A DNA stretch of 22,725 nt from an uncultured bacterium (lineage in GTDB: Bacteria; Cyanobacteriota; Vampirovibrionia; Gastranaerophilales; Gastranaerophilaceae). Both the position numbers and the translations under genes were made by a program. Each line of letters opens with the position of its first letter. Position 1 is the stretch's first letter. The stretch spans positions 1 through 22,725 of the forward strand of contig URHD01000031.1 in the NCBI GenBank assembly GCA_900547585.1, read 5' to 3'. Positions 6,138 to 14,037 of the stretch are shown here, one piece after another. Under the pieces are notes generated by a model. The model was not told the origin of the DNA. It worked only from the letters and a program-made list of their open reading frames with translations, and made no database searches.

Positions 6138-7349
6138 ATGTGGGAAAAAGACATTGATATTCGCGAAGTTAAAGAATTACGTGTAAAACCCAATGTTTAC
6201 TTTGGCGTGGGCGCTATTGAAAAAATTGACGATATTGCTGCTGACCTTAAGAAAAAAGGCGTGGACAAAGTTATCGTTGTTTCCGGTAAAGGTGCTTATA
6301 AAATCACAGGCGCATGGGATTATGTTGAAAAAGCCCTGCAAAAGCACGAAATCGGCTATGTTAATTACGCAAAAGTAACACCAAACCCGACTACACATAA
6401 CATTGACGAAGCAAAAGCAATGGCTCTTGAGTTCGGCGCAAAGGCTGTTATCGCAATCGGCGGCGGTTCACCTATTGATACGGGAAAAAGCGTTGCAATT
6501 CTCATGGAATATCCCGAAAAAACAGCAACACAGCTTTATGAATTCGAATTTGCTCCTGAAAAAGCGGCTCCGATTGTTGCAATCAACCTTACTCACGGAA
6601 CCGGAACAGAAGTGAACAGATTTGCGGTTGCAACATATCCTGAGAAAGAATTTAAACCGGCAATTGCTTACGATTGCATTTATCCGTCCTATGCAATCGA
6701 TGATCCGCAGTTAATGACAAAACTTTCAAAAAATCAGACGCTTTACACCTCAATCGACGCTGTAAACCACGTTGTTGAGGCTGCAACTTCAAAGGTTGCG
6801 TCGCCGTACTCAATAACGCTGGCAAAAGAAACCATCAAATTGGTCGCAAAATACCTGCCTAAAGCAATTGAGAACCTTGAAGACCCTGAACCGAGATATT
6901 ATTTGCTCTATGCGTCACTTCTGGGCGGTGTTGCCTTTGATAACGGGCTTTTGCATTACACTCATGCGCTTGAGCATCCGTTGAGCGCTGTTAAGCCTGA
7001 ATTGTCGCACGGTCTGGGGCTTGCAATGCTTCTTCCTGCTGTAATTAAGTACATTTATAAAGATAAAGCAGCAACACTTGCTGATATTCTTGAACCTATT
7101 GCTCCGGGCTTGACAGGCAGCCCTGATGAAGCTGAAAAAGCAGCAAAACTCGTTGAAAAATGGCTTCAGAGCGTTGGCGTTACTCAAAAACTTGAGGATG
7201 ACGGTTTTTGCAAAGCAGATGTTGAAAAACTTACAAATCTCTGCTTCACAACGCCGTCTTTGGACGCGCTTTTGAGCATTGCTCCCAATCATGCAACAAA
7301 AGAAATAGTTGAGGCAATTTATACGGAATCAATGACTGCATACAATTAA
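6138..7349 (+). CDS. iron-containing alcohol dehydrogenase
   Basis: A 403-residue group III (Fe-type) alcohol dehydrogenase, an NAD(P)-dependent enzyme that interconverts short alcohols and aldehydes or ketones in the cytosol. The dinucleotide-binding domain has IGGGSPIDTGK (108-117) and the NLTHGTGTEVNRFAV stretch (150-164). Metal ligands are Asp207 and His211 (SIDAVNHVVEA), His276 (HYTHALEHPLSA) and His291 (LSHGLGLAMLLP); the spacing between the last two is one residue longer than in FucO. The substrate (ethanol, butanol, methanol, propanediol) cannot be read from this. AAAGGAG (6125-6131) sits 6 bases before the ATG. It follows the 48-codon gene and ends at a strong terminator. The pair is flanked by inverted elements E1 and E2. 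A fermentative role in regenerating NAD+ is inference. Confidence 0.93.
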   Translation: MWEKDIDIREVKELRVKPNVYFGVGAIEKIDDIAADLKKKGVDKVIVVSGKGAYKITGAWDYVEKALQKHEIGYVNYAKVTPNPTTHNIDEAKAMALEFGAKAVIAIGGGSPIDTGKSVAILMEYPEKTATQLYEFEFAPEKAAPIVAINLTHGTGTEVNRFAVATYPEKEFKPAIAYDCIYPSYAIDDPQLMTKLSKNQTLYTSIDAVNHVVEAATSKVASPYSITLAKETIKLVAKYLPKAIENLEDPEPRYYLLYASLLGGVAFDNGLLHYTHALEHPLSAVKPELSHGLGLAMLLPAVIKYIYKDKAATLADILEPIAPGLTGSPDEAEKAAKLVEKWLQSVGVTQKLEDDGFCKADVEKLTNLCFTTPSLDALLSIAPNHATKEIVEAIYTESMTAYN

Positions 7350-7368
7350 AAAATTATTAAAAATTTGC

Positions 7369-7398
7369 AAAAAAGCGGGCAACTTTGTCCGCTTTTTT
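7369..7398 (+). terminator. terminator of the alcohol dehydrogenase gene
   Basis: AAAAAAGCGG (7369-7378) pairs with CCGCTTTTTT (7389-7398); the loop can add a CAA/TTG pairing. T runs on both strands. It lies 19 bases after the stop and just before E2. Confidence 0.85.
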
Positions 7399-7417
7399 AA
7401 TGAAAGCAACCGGCAAA

Positions 7418-7538
7418 GAAATTATGGGGATTTTTCTTTGGAGTGACTATAGAGGAGGGCTCAAAGATTTTGTAAGTTTATTTTCAACGCCGAGTGCCCG
7501 GAGGAATCGGAACGGAAAAGGAAAATCTCCATAATTTC
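7418..7538 (+). repeat. structured element E2, copy 2 of a paired repeat
   Basis: Plus-strand partner of E1, 121 bases. The end arms GAAATTATGGGGATTTT (7418-7434) and AAAATCTCCATAATTTC (7522-7538) form 17 pairs with one G-U, and the helix continues inward through TTTCTTT/AAAAGGA. Shared blocks with E1: TTTTTCTTTGGAG (7431-7443), GGAGGGCTCAAA (7454-7465), TGCCCGGAGGAATC (7495-7508) and GAACGGAAAAGGAAAAT (7510-7526). The roughly 29 bases between the second and third blocks are not conserved, and the outer arms are unrelated to those of E1 while staying complementary. TTTgGAG and CTCAAA can form a second helix, and GGGC with GCCC a competing third. It lies after a terminator, so it would need its own promoter if it is an RNA gene; none is evident. 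Confidence 0.8.
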
Positions 7539-7569
7539 GCCTCGCACCAAAAGCATACCCCCGAAAATA

Positions 7570-7604
7570 CCAAAAAAGTAAGAAATTTCTTTCTTACCTT
7601 TTGG
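7570..7604 (-). terminator. terminator of the 642-residue protein gene
   Basis: CCAAAA (7570-7575) with TTTTGG (7599-7604) and GTAAGAAA (7578-7585) with TTTCTTAC (7590-7597) form a long, imperfect hairpin with T-rich flanks on both strands, 27 bases after the stop at 7631. The rest of 7539-7630 shows nothing I can name. Confidence 0.6.
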
Positions 7605-7630
7605 CGTGTATATGGCATTATACGGGTGGT

Positions 7631-9559
7631 CTAGATTATTTCCGGGATTGGTGCATTGAAGTACATCAGCGGGTTTGTGCCCATATTCATACCGGAAAAG
7701 ATGTTTATCGGATTCGTTGTTGTTTGCTGTTTGAAGTATGCTTCGAGCTGTTTTCTTCTGGCTGCCTGCATTTCTTCAAGCTGTTTTGCCATTTCATCGT
7801 AGTTTTCTGCTTTTACGGTTACTTCGTGCATTTCGGGGTTAACTTTTGTTCCGAAAAGGAAACCGTTTGTTGCTGCTGTTACGTTTGCAATCTGCAATCC
7901 GTGCGGTTTTGCTGTTGTTTGGATGAATGCAGTTGCATTTTCTTTGTGAAGTGAATGTTTTGCGCTTGCAATCATTCTCTGGTTGTCGCTGATGAGCCCG
8001 TCGATTCTGGAATCTTTTGCTTGAAGTTCTTTGAGCTCTTTGTTGAGTTCTGTTTTCTTTGTCAAATCTGATTCTGCTTTGATTTGCGCTTCTTTTGCTT
8101 TGATTTCGTTTGCAAGCTGCTCTTTTTGGGTTTTGAGCTGTGCAATTCTGTTGTTTGCGTTTTCTGCCTGAAGATTTTTGATTTCGATATCTCTGACAGC
8201 TTCCATATCTTTGATTATTGATTCTGCCTGTTTTACATCCTGTTTGAGGCCCTTGAGTTCTGCTTTTTCTGCATCTGTAAGTGATTTTTTTGACTTGAGT
8301 TCTGCAATTCTTGCTTTTGAAGTTTCTACGGTTTCTTTGATGCCTTTAATTGTTAGGTTTCTTACGAAACTTGCATTGTTGGAACCTTCAAGGTAGCCCT
8401 GACGCTGATAATTTCTTTTAATCATTGCTTCAACCTGCTCAAGCCTTGCGGTTTCTTTGGGTGAAAGCGTTCCTCTTGTGCTGAGGTCTGCGTATTCGTT
8501 CATTAATTCTTTGTATATTTCTTTATTTGCGTCTTTGTAGCTGTCAACTGTTTCTGCGTAGTCAGTTTTGTTCAATTCTCTTGCTGTTTCGACAGTTTCG
8601 ATTTTTTCGTCGATTGCCTTGTATTCAACTTCTTTCTTTGCAATTTCCTTAGCGTTTTTTGTTGCATCTTTTCTGAGTTCTGTGAGTTCGTCGAGAAGTT
8701 TTTGCTGCTGTTTTTGATAGCTTTCGATTTCTTTTGCGTATTTTTTGTCAATTTGTGCAATTTTGTTTTCTTTTGCATTTTTTGATTTGAAAATTGCTTC
8801 CCAGTTGGCTTTGCCTTCAGTTTTCAAGAATTCGGAAGCCGCTCTGTAGGATTTTTGAGGATGGCGCACGCCTTTTACAACGTATTTTCCTGTTGTTTTA
8901 ACACAATCGCCTGTTGCTTTTAATGTTTGTGAGATTTTTCCGCCTGCAAAGGTTTTGCCTGAGGCTGCTTTTGCTCCTGTCATTGCGAGGCCGACTTCAA
9001 GTGTTCCTCCGCCGATTTCCTGCCATGCTGCTTCGGCTTCTGCATCTGTTTGAGCTGCGTTGGCTTTTATTGCGCCTTTTGCAACATTCGCTCCGCCGAG
9101 CAGGACGCCTGCACCAACGAGGAACGGTGCTGCCGCGCCGCCTGTTACAGCAATTAATGCTGCGCTGCCTGCTGCAACTGCAACTGTCGTTAAAGTACGT
9201 TTTAAGCTGAATCCGTTTTCGTCGCAGAACATGCCTTTGACGGTTTTGAGAGCGCCTTTGCCCATATTTTTCAGTTTGCTCCAGAAAGTGATTTCTCCGT
9301 CGTCTTTTCCGTCTTCTGTTGCCGCTACTGTCTGTTTTTGCGTTGCCTGGGCGACAAACTGCTCTTTTTCAGCCGCTTCTTGCTTTTCGAGTGCTTCGAG
9401 CTGCTGTTTGTATTCTGCTTTTTGCGCTTCCTGACGGGATTCGGCATATTTTTTCATCGCTTCAGCATGCTGTTTGTTCATCTCTGCCATGTTTGCAAGG
9501 ATTTTTGTGTACATTTCTGCTGTCGATGGGGTCATCATCATTGAACCAATTCCTGACAT
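7631..9559 (-). CDS. large coiled-coil protein with a hydrophobic Gly/Ala segment
   Basis: 642 residues, family not recognised. No signal peptide; the N-terminus is Met-rich, then a charged helix rich in Glu, Lys and Gln (25-75). Residues 123-162 are a Gly/Ala/Val-rich hydrophobic stretch long enough for two membrane passes or a hairpin (TVAVAAGSAALIAVTGGAAAP and onward). From about 265 to 540 runs a long coiled coil with heptad-like Lys/Glu/Leu pattern (ELKSKKSLTDAEKAELKGL is typical). The tail is Asn/Pro/Met-rich. The layout recalls membrane-inserting translocators or effectors of type III systems and some phage tail-like proteins, but no motif proves it. The ribosome site AAGGGA is 7 bases before ATG 9559. 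It is apparently monocistronic. The similar hydrophobic block in the 899-residue protein at 15197 may indicate a shared way of acting. Confidence 0.8.
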   Translation of the reverse strand: MSGIGSMMMTPSTAEMYTKILANMAEMNKQHAEAMKKYAESRQEAQKAEYKQQLEALEKQEAAEKEQFVAQATQKQTVAATEDGKDDGEITFWSKLKNMGKGALKTVKGMFCDENGFSLKRTLTTVAVAAGSAALIAVTGGAAAPFLVGAGVLLGGANVAKGAIKANAAQTDAEAEAAWQEIGGGTLEVGLAMTGAKAASGKTFAGGKISQTLKATGDCVKTTGKYVVKGVRHPQKSYRAASEFLKTEGKANWEAIFKSKNAKENKIAQIDKKYAKEIESYQKQQQKLLDELTELRKDATKNAKEIAKKEVEYKAIDEKIETVETARELNKTDYAETVDSYKDANKEIYKELMNEYADLSTRGTLSPKETARLEQVEAMIKRNYQRQGYLEGSNNASFVRNLTIKGIKETVETSKARIAELKSKKSLTDAEKAELKGLKQDVKQAESIIKDMEAVRDIEIKNLQAENANNRIAQLKTQKEQLANEIKAKEAQIKAESDLTKKTELNKELKELQAKDSRIDGLISDNQRMIASAKHSLHKENATAFIQTTAKPHGLQIANVTAATNGFLFGTKVNPEMHEVTVKAENYDEMAKQLEEMQAARRKQLEAYFKQQTTTNPINIFSGMNMGTNPLMYFNAPIPEII

Positions 9560-9653
9560 AAAATATCCCTTTCCCGTGTCTATAATTCCTCTTATTTAAA
9601 TAAAAACATTCATGGCAAAGAAATTGCCTTTTAAAAGGAAATTTTAAGAAATA

Positions 9654-10208
9654 TTAAGCTATTTTAACCCCGATTAACAATCCAGCAGGAAGCGGAAGAA
9701 TCTCTGCCTGCCAGTCAGGAGCTGATTTTATTGCATTTACGAAAGGCTGAACCTTTTTTTCGTGCGAAAGCACATTATCCGCAAGAATTACAGAACCTTT
9801 TGCCATTTTGTCTTTCAAAAGGTTGAAATAGTCGATGTACTGGGCTTTGTTTGCGTCAATAAAAACCAAATCGGGCACAAAATCGAGCTTTTTAATGACC
9901 TCAATCGCCGCACCCTGCAACGGTGTAATAAAATTCTCTAATCCGGTCTTTTTAAAATACTCTTTTGCGACGCTCTGACGCTCTTCAAAGAATTCAATTG
10001 TCGTTAGATGTCCTTTCTTGTTGAATTTTAATGCGTCAGCAATCCAAATTGCCGAATAGCCGTTAGATGTTCCTATTTCCAATATTTTTTCTGGCATTGT
10101 CTTTTTTATGAAGAGGCTAATGAAATTAGCTGTTTCCGGAGCAATATTCCAGAATTCTTTTTGCGTTTTTTCTAGCTCTGTGAGTATTTTTCGGGTAGTT
10201 TCATCCAT
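9654..10208 (-). CDS. SAM-dependent O-methyltransferase
   Basis: 184 residues with the Rossmann fold of the caffeoyl-CoA/catechol O-methyltransferase group (Methyltransf_24/3 type). SAM-binding motif I is LEIGTSNGYSAIWIA (43-57), the acidic end of strand 2 is TTIEFFEER (69-77), and FIDANKAQY (116-124) with ADNVLS (143-148) supply the metal-binding Asp and Asn residues expected in this group. It is shorter than the usual 210-220 residues, lacking most of the N-terminal helices. The substrate is unknown. ATG overlaps the stop of the beta-propeller gene by one base (TAATG), so the two are made together. Coupling to a secreted protein is curious because this enzyme is cytosolic. A weak stem-loop (GGCAA/TTGCC near 9614-9630, then T-rich) may end the transcript. 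Confidence 0.88.
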   Translation of the reverse strand: MDETTRKILTELEKTQKEFWNIAPETANFISLFIKKTMPEKILEIGTSNGYSAIWIADALKFNKKGHLTTIEFFEERQSVAKEYFKKTGLENFITPLQGAAIEVIKKLDFVPDLVFIDANKAQYIDYFNLLKDKMAKGSVILADNVLSHEKKVQPFVNAIKSAPDWQAEILPLPAGLLIGVKIA

Positions 10209-11638
10209 TATTTCATTACTTTGTTTATTAATTTTATATTATAGATATTAATCGCTGTGGGAACGGTTTGTACGACTTCGTTTTTGTCCAAATCGTAAAC
10301 AAAATACTTTTTATCGGAAGCATTTGTGATAACTGCATAGCTGCTGTCCGGAACGGGAATTATTTTGTTTGTAAAACCGTTTGTTTCAAGCTTTTTGGTC
10401 GTTTCGACCTGATAATCTTCAAGGTTGAAAACACAAAGTTCGTTGTTTCCTGAAACAATGTAAAGTTTGCCGTTATGTTCAATCATATCAACAGGTTTTT
10501 CGCCTAATTCCTGTTCGTATATTATTTCATTGATTTTTGTGTCAATAACTTTTAATTTGTTTTCGGTTCTGCAAAGCGCGTAAATAAGATTGTCTTTTGC
10601 GTAGATTTTAGAAACATTCGGGCAGTTAACAGTTAAAGTGTTGTCATAAAATTTGCCCGCTATGTCAAGAGTGAAGATATCGCCCGAGGTTTTGTCCGCA
10701 TAAGCAATATAATTTTTGTTTGCGTCCATGACAATATGTTTCGGGTAGCCTTTTAGCTTAATTTTTTCCATTACAGTCATTGATTTTAAATCAACGACGA
10801 AAATTGAACTGTCATCTGATACAGCGACAAAAGCTCTGTTGTTGTCGAGGATTATTTCCGACGGATGGAAAGAAAGGTCGATTTTTTTAGCCAGAACTTC
10901 ATGTTTTATGTCCGCAACATCTATGTATGTCTTGCCTCTGGAGGCAACAAGTATGTAATTGTCGTTTTCAACCGGCTCAATAAATCTCGGCAGGCTGTCA
11001 AGACGCAGCGTGTAGTCGGGAATTGTTGAATTTGTCGGAACAACATTGACAAGGTTCGAATCGAGAGTTGTAATTAAGAAAGTTTTGCCTTTTAATTCTT
11101 CAACCGGTTCGATTTTTACGAGATTTTTCTCCTTTTCTTTTGCCGGTTCGGGCGTAAACATTGTATTTACGTAAGAACTTACCGTGGGAATAACCAAATC
11201 ACCCATAATTATTTTCATATCGTCAGGAATCACCATTCCCGGCGGAACGAGCATGTCCTGCGGCAATAGGCCTGTTTTTACGCCGAGCGGAATGTTTTTT
11301 GTGTCGGTAAAACTCGGTTTGCCCTGTTTATTTTTGATTACTTTTAAAAGTGCCAGATTTGTGTCAAAAACAATGACTTCGGGCTTTTCTGAGATTTTTT
11401 TGTTTGCCGGGTATGTTACGGCGACTTCGCCTTTTCCTGCTTTATTCACCTGGGAGGGCAATACGGGCAGGTAAACGGTCTTATCCGGAAAGGTTATCAT
11501 CCCGTCAAATCTCACGCCAATATCGGGGACTTCTTTTTTTATCGTATTTAGTACATTGTCGGGAAGTTTTGTTGCAAAAGCCGAAGAGGTTAAAGCCAAA
11601 TACGCTATTGCCAGACATAATATTTTCTTAAAGTTCAT
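10208..11638 (-). CDS. secreted beta-propeller-like protein
   Basis: 476 residues. I start at ATG 11638 (MNFKKILCL), preceded by GAGAGGA at 5 bases; the upstream in-frame TTG would lie within that ribosome site. Residues 1-22 form a Sec signal with cleavage after AFA. Residues 23-180 are a lead domain of unknown type, with a Pro-rich stretch PQDMLVPPGMVIPDD (126-140). From about 190 to 470 runs a series of four-stranded repeats of the YVTN/WD40-like type: ILVASRGKTYIDVAD, AFVAVSDDSSIFVVDL, YIAYADKTSGDIFTLDI, LIYALCRTENKLKVIDT, LYIVSGNNELCVFNL and YAVITNASDKKYFVYDL each form a blade with the expected IxVxD ending. It probably acts in the periplasm or outside the cell as a binding scaffold. It is cotranscribed with the methyltransferase. 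Confidence 0.85.
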   Translation of the reverse strand: MNFKKILCLAIAYLALTSSAFATKLPDNVLNTIKKEVPDIGVRFDGMITFPDKTVYLPVLPSQVNKAGKGEVAVTYPANKKISEKPEVIVFDTNLALLKVIKNKQGKPSFTDTKNIPLGVKTGLLPQDMLVPPGMVIPDDMKIIMGDLVIPTVSSYVNTMFTPEPAKEKEKNLVKIEPVEELKGKTFLITTLDSNLVNVVPTNSTIPDYTLRLDSLPRFIEPVENDNYILVASRGKTYIDVADIKHEVLAKKIDLSFHPSEIILDNNRAFVAVSDDSSIFVVDLKSMTVMEKIKLKGYPKHIVMDANKNYIAYADKTSGDIFTLDIAGKFYDNTLTVNCPNVSKIYAKDNLIYALCRTENKLKVIDTKINEIIYEQELGEKPVDMIEHNGKLYIVSGNNELCVFNLEDYQVETTKKLETNGFTNKIIPVPDSSYAVITNASDKKYFVYDLDKNEVVQTVPTAINIYNIKLINKVMK

Positions 11639-11666
11639 ATTCTTCCTCTCCAATGTTTTTACAAAC

Positions 11667-11695
11667 AGTATATCCCAATATCAGTCTGTGGTAAA
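11667..11695 (-). promoter_or_regulatory. promoter of the propeller-methyltransferase operon
   Basis: Minus strand: TTTACC (11695-11690) and TATACT (11672-11667), 17 bases apart, 28 bases before the start at 11638. It follows dnaJ directly; no hairpin terminator is seen between them, so read-through from dnaJ is possible. Confidence 0.5.
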
Positions 11696-11711
11696 TAATT
11701 TTTACGGGAAA

Positions 11712-12839
11712 TTATGAATGGATTTTGCTTTTTAGCTTGTCGAGCAGCTTTTCATTGCTCTTTTTGTTCATTGTGAGCTCAAAAAGCTTGTTGTAAAGCC
11801 GTCTTTCTTCTTCATTTATTGATTTTGGCGTTTGTATTTTGATAAATACGTGATGATCACCGCGTTTTTCCTTGTGTCCGAGGTAGGGAACTCCTGCATT
11901 TTTGATAATCAGTTCTTTGCCGAATTCCACGCCTGCCGGAATTGAAAGCTCCATAGGCCCGTGGACTGTTTCTACTGTAATTGTGTCACCGAGAACAGCC
12001 TGAGGGAAATTGATTGTTTCTTCAGTGTAAATGTCGAAACCTTCCCGTTTGAACTTTTTGTGGGGTTTTACATAGGTTACAATGAATAAATCCCCGTTTG
12101 CACCGCCGTTTATACCTGCGTCGCCCTCTGTTGCAATTCTGATTTTTGCATTATTATCAATTCCGGCAGGAATTTTGACTTTGATTGTCTTTTCTGCCTC
12201 AATTCGTCCTTCACCTTTGCAGGTTTTGCACGGCGAAGTGATGACTTTGCCGGTTCCGTGGCATTTCGGGCACACAGTAACCTGTGAAAAGCTGCCTAAA
12301 ATCGTTTGCGTGACCTGTGAAACACGACCCTGTCCATGGCAGGTCGGGCAGATTTCCGGTTTGGTTCCGGGCTGGGCGCCTGTTCCGTAACAATCTTTAC
12401 AGGTCTCAAGATGGTCGATTTTTATCTCTTTTTCAACGCCAAAAACCGCTTCCTCAAATTCCAGCTCCAAATTCAACCTTAAATCATGCCCGCGTGCAGG
12501 CGCATTGGGGTCAACATTTCGCTGGGAAAATCCTCCGCCAAAACCCGAGAAAAATGTTTCAAAAATATCATTAAGATTGCCAAAACCGTATTCAAACGGC
12601 CCGCCCCCGCCATAACCGGCATTTTGAAGCCCATCTTCGCCATAGCGGTCATAAAGCGAGCGTTTTTCTTCGTCCATAAGTGTTTCGTAGGCTTTTCCGA
12701 GCTCTTTAAACTTTTCTTCTGCATCAGGAGCCTTGTTCACGTCAGGGTGAAGCTCTCTAGCCTTTTTTCTGAAGGCGCGTTTTATCTCATCTTGCGTTGC
12801 ACTCTGGCTTACGCCCAAAATCTCATAGTAATTTGTCAT
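11712..12839 (-). CDS. dnaJ: molecular chaperone DnaJ (type I Hsp40)
   Basis: 375 residues, full type I layout. The J domain (1-68) has HPD at 31-33, which stimulates the DnaK ATPase. A Gly/Phe-rich linker (72-104) contains [22 protein letters not shown]. Four CxxCxGxG repeats bind two zincs (Cys147/150, 164/167, 190/193 and 204/207). C-terminal substrate-binding beta domains follow, including [20 protein letters not shown] and the [11 protein letters not shown] motif. It delivers unfolded proteins to DnaK. It is 29 bases after grpE in the same operon; the ribosome site is weak (GGAAGA). dnaK is not present here; an adjacent grpE-dnaJ pair with dnaK elsewhere is the arrangement I recall from cyanobacteria. 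Confidence 0.98.
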   Translation of the reverse strand: MTNYYEILGVSQSATQDEIKRAFRKKARELHPDVNKAPDAEEKFKELGKAYETLMDEEKRSLYDRYGEDGLQNAGYGGGGPFEYGFGNLNDIFETFFSGFGGGFSQRNVDPNAPARGHDLRLNLELEFEEAVFGVEKEIKIDHLETCKDCYGTGAQPGTKPEICPTCHGQGRVSQVTQTILGSFSQVTVCPKCHGTGKVITSPCKTCKGEGRIEAEKTIKVKIPAGIDNNAKIRIATEGDAGINGGANGDLFIVTYVKPHKKFKREGFDIYTEETINFPQAVLGDTITVETVHGPMELSIPAGVEFGKELIIKNAGVPYLGHKEKRGDHHVFIKIQTPKSINEEERRLYNKLFELTMNKKSNEKLLDKLKSKIHS

Positions 12840-12868
12840 CTCTCATCTTCCGGTCTTGTGGCAATTTA

Positions 12869-13453
12869 TTATTCTGGTTTAACAGCTACATTAACCAGCG
12901 CGGGTCTTAGCACTCTGTCACCGAGTTTGTAGCCTTTTTGCAGTTCGGCAATAATTGTGTGCTCAGGATGTTCGTCAGTGGGGGTTTGCATAACCGCTTC
13001 ATGGAAATTTGGGTCAAAAGGCGTGTCTTTTGTATCAATAACCTCCATACCGATTTTTTGAAGCACGTCGTAAAGCTGTTTAAAGCCCATTTTGTAGCTG
13101 TCTTTTACCTGATTTATGTCTTCGGACTTTTCAGCAGCTGCAATAGCTCTGTCAATGTTATCAAGCGCCTCAATCATCTTTTTGAGGGTATCTTCTGCGC
13201 CGTATTTCAGAAGTGATTCGCGTTCTTGCATTTGTCTTTTGCGGTAATTATCAAAATCTGCGGCAAGACGAATATATTGGTTGTTTACTTTTTCAAGCTG
13301 CTCTTTCAAAGAATCGATTTCTGACGCAACTGTTTCTTCTGCGGCGGTTTCGTCAGTTTCTTGTTCGATTTCGGACTCATTTTTTGCAAAAGGGTTATTT
13401 TTCACATTCAAATCATCCATATTTTCAATATTTTCGTTCTCAGCATTCCCCAT
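12869..13453 (-). CDS. grpE: nucleotide exchange factor GrpE
   Basis: 194 residues. GrpE dimerises and releases ADP from DnaK, resetting the chaperone cycle. An acidic, disordered N-terminus (1-45) leads into the long helix (46-100) with the conserved AADFDNYRKR (64-73). The C-terminal beta domain that contacts DnaK reads TPFDPNFHEAVMQTP then GYKLGDRVLRPALVNVA. AAAGGA stands 7-8 bases before ATG 13453. First gene of the grpE-dnaJ operon. hrcA, the usual heat-shock repressor neighbour, is not seen, nor is a CIRCE element in the leader; a different inverted repeat occupies the promoter. Confidence 0.97.
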   Translation of the reverse strand: MGNAENENIENMDDLNVKNNPFAKNESEIEQETDETAAEETVASEIDSLKEQLEKVNNQYIRLAADFDNYRKRQMQERESLLKYGAEDTLKKMIEALDNIDRAIAAAEKSEDINQVKDSYKMGFKQLYDVLQKIGMEVIDTKDTPFDPNFHEAVMQTPTDEHPEHTIIAELQKGYKLGDRVLRPALVNVAVKPE

Positions 13454-13532
13454 GATAAATTCCTTTATAAATTAAATAATCAGGTCGGACGCACTGTGTT
13501 TAAAAATCGTGCAGCCGTTTCGTTACTCTAAT

Positions 13533-13560
13533 ATTATAGTTTATGAATAAACTTCCTCAA
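13533..13560 (-). promoter_or_regulatory. grpE-dnaJ promoter with an inverted repeat in the spacer
   Basis: Minus strand: TTGAGG (13560-13555) and TATAAT (13538-13533), 16 bases apart. The spacer is almost entirely a perfect inverted repeat, AGTTTAT-TC-ATAAACT (13553-13538). A repressor bound here would cover both promoter boxes. It is not the CIRCE sequence. The leader to grpE is about 75 bases. Confidence 0.6.
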
Positions 13561-13605
13561 GTTTTTTTAATTATTTCTTAATTATTGATATTTTAGGGCG
13601 GATTT

Positions 13606-14037
13606 TTATTTAAAATGCCTGATTTTTCCTGTATCAAGGATGTTGCTCAGGGCATAATATATTCCGTAAACACCCAGCCCGATTCCGCACGTCTTGCTGA
13701 ACCTGTTTTTCACCAGCGCGCCTGTTGCAAGGAGCGCGGGGACAATATTATATGTCAACTGATCAAAAGCACCTTTTACGTAACCTGTTATTCCATTTAT
13801 TTTGTCAGGGAGGTCGAAATTTACTCTTTCAGCGAAAATTTTGTCCCTGAAATTGCTTGTGACTGTGCTCATATCCTCCTGACGCCTCGAGCGTATGTAC
13901 TGATCGGGAAGGCGCCCTGCAATTCCCAGCTTTATGTTTTGCTGGGAAATCATCTTTCCGGCTTTGTGTGAATCGTACAAAACCAGACCTGCAGCGGCTA
14001 TTCCTGCTGTTTTTGTGAGAATATTTGCTATGTTCAT
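13606..14037 (-). CDS. small probable membrane protein of unknown function
   Basis: 143 residues, not recognised. A hydrophobic, Ala/Gly-rich N-terminal segment (about 5-22) may be a membrane anchor or uncleaved signal. A charged middle (24-95, with RSRRQEDMSTV and FRDKIFAERVNF) is followed by two more hydrophobic stretches (about 96-107 and 114-130, GIGLGVYGIYYALSNIL), suggesting two or three membrane passes. It overlaps the preceding gene by one base (TAATG at 14037), so the two products are likely made in fixed ratio and may act together. No terminator is clear downstream before the grpE promoter region. Confidence 0.7.
   Translation of the reverse strand: MNIANILTKTAGIAAAGLVLYDSHKAGKMISQQNIKLGIAGRLPDQYIRSRRQEDMSTVTSNFRDKIFAERVNFDLPDKINGITGYVKGAFDQLTYNIVPALLATGALVKNRFSKTCGIGLGVYGIYYALSNILDTGKIRHFK

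Noticed and set aside
5745..7538. Classic insertion sequence or group II intron
   Set aside because: No transposase or reverse transcriptase, no clear target duplication, arms not shared between copies, and no domain V-like hairpin recognised.
8914..9561. Several plus-strand ORFs opposite the 642-residue gene, Leu/Arg- or Cys/Phe-rich
   Set aside because: Mirror frames of the coiled-coil coding strand; low-complexity composition follows from the opposite strand.
13454..13532. CIRCE element before grpE
   Set aside because: No TTAGCACTC-N9-GAGTGCTAA or close variant is present; only the unrelated spacer repeat was found.
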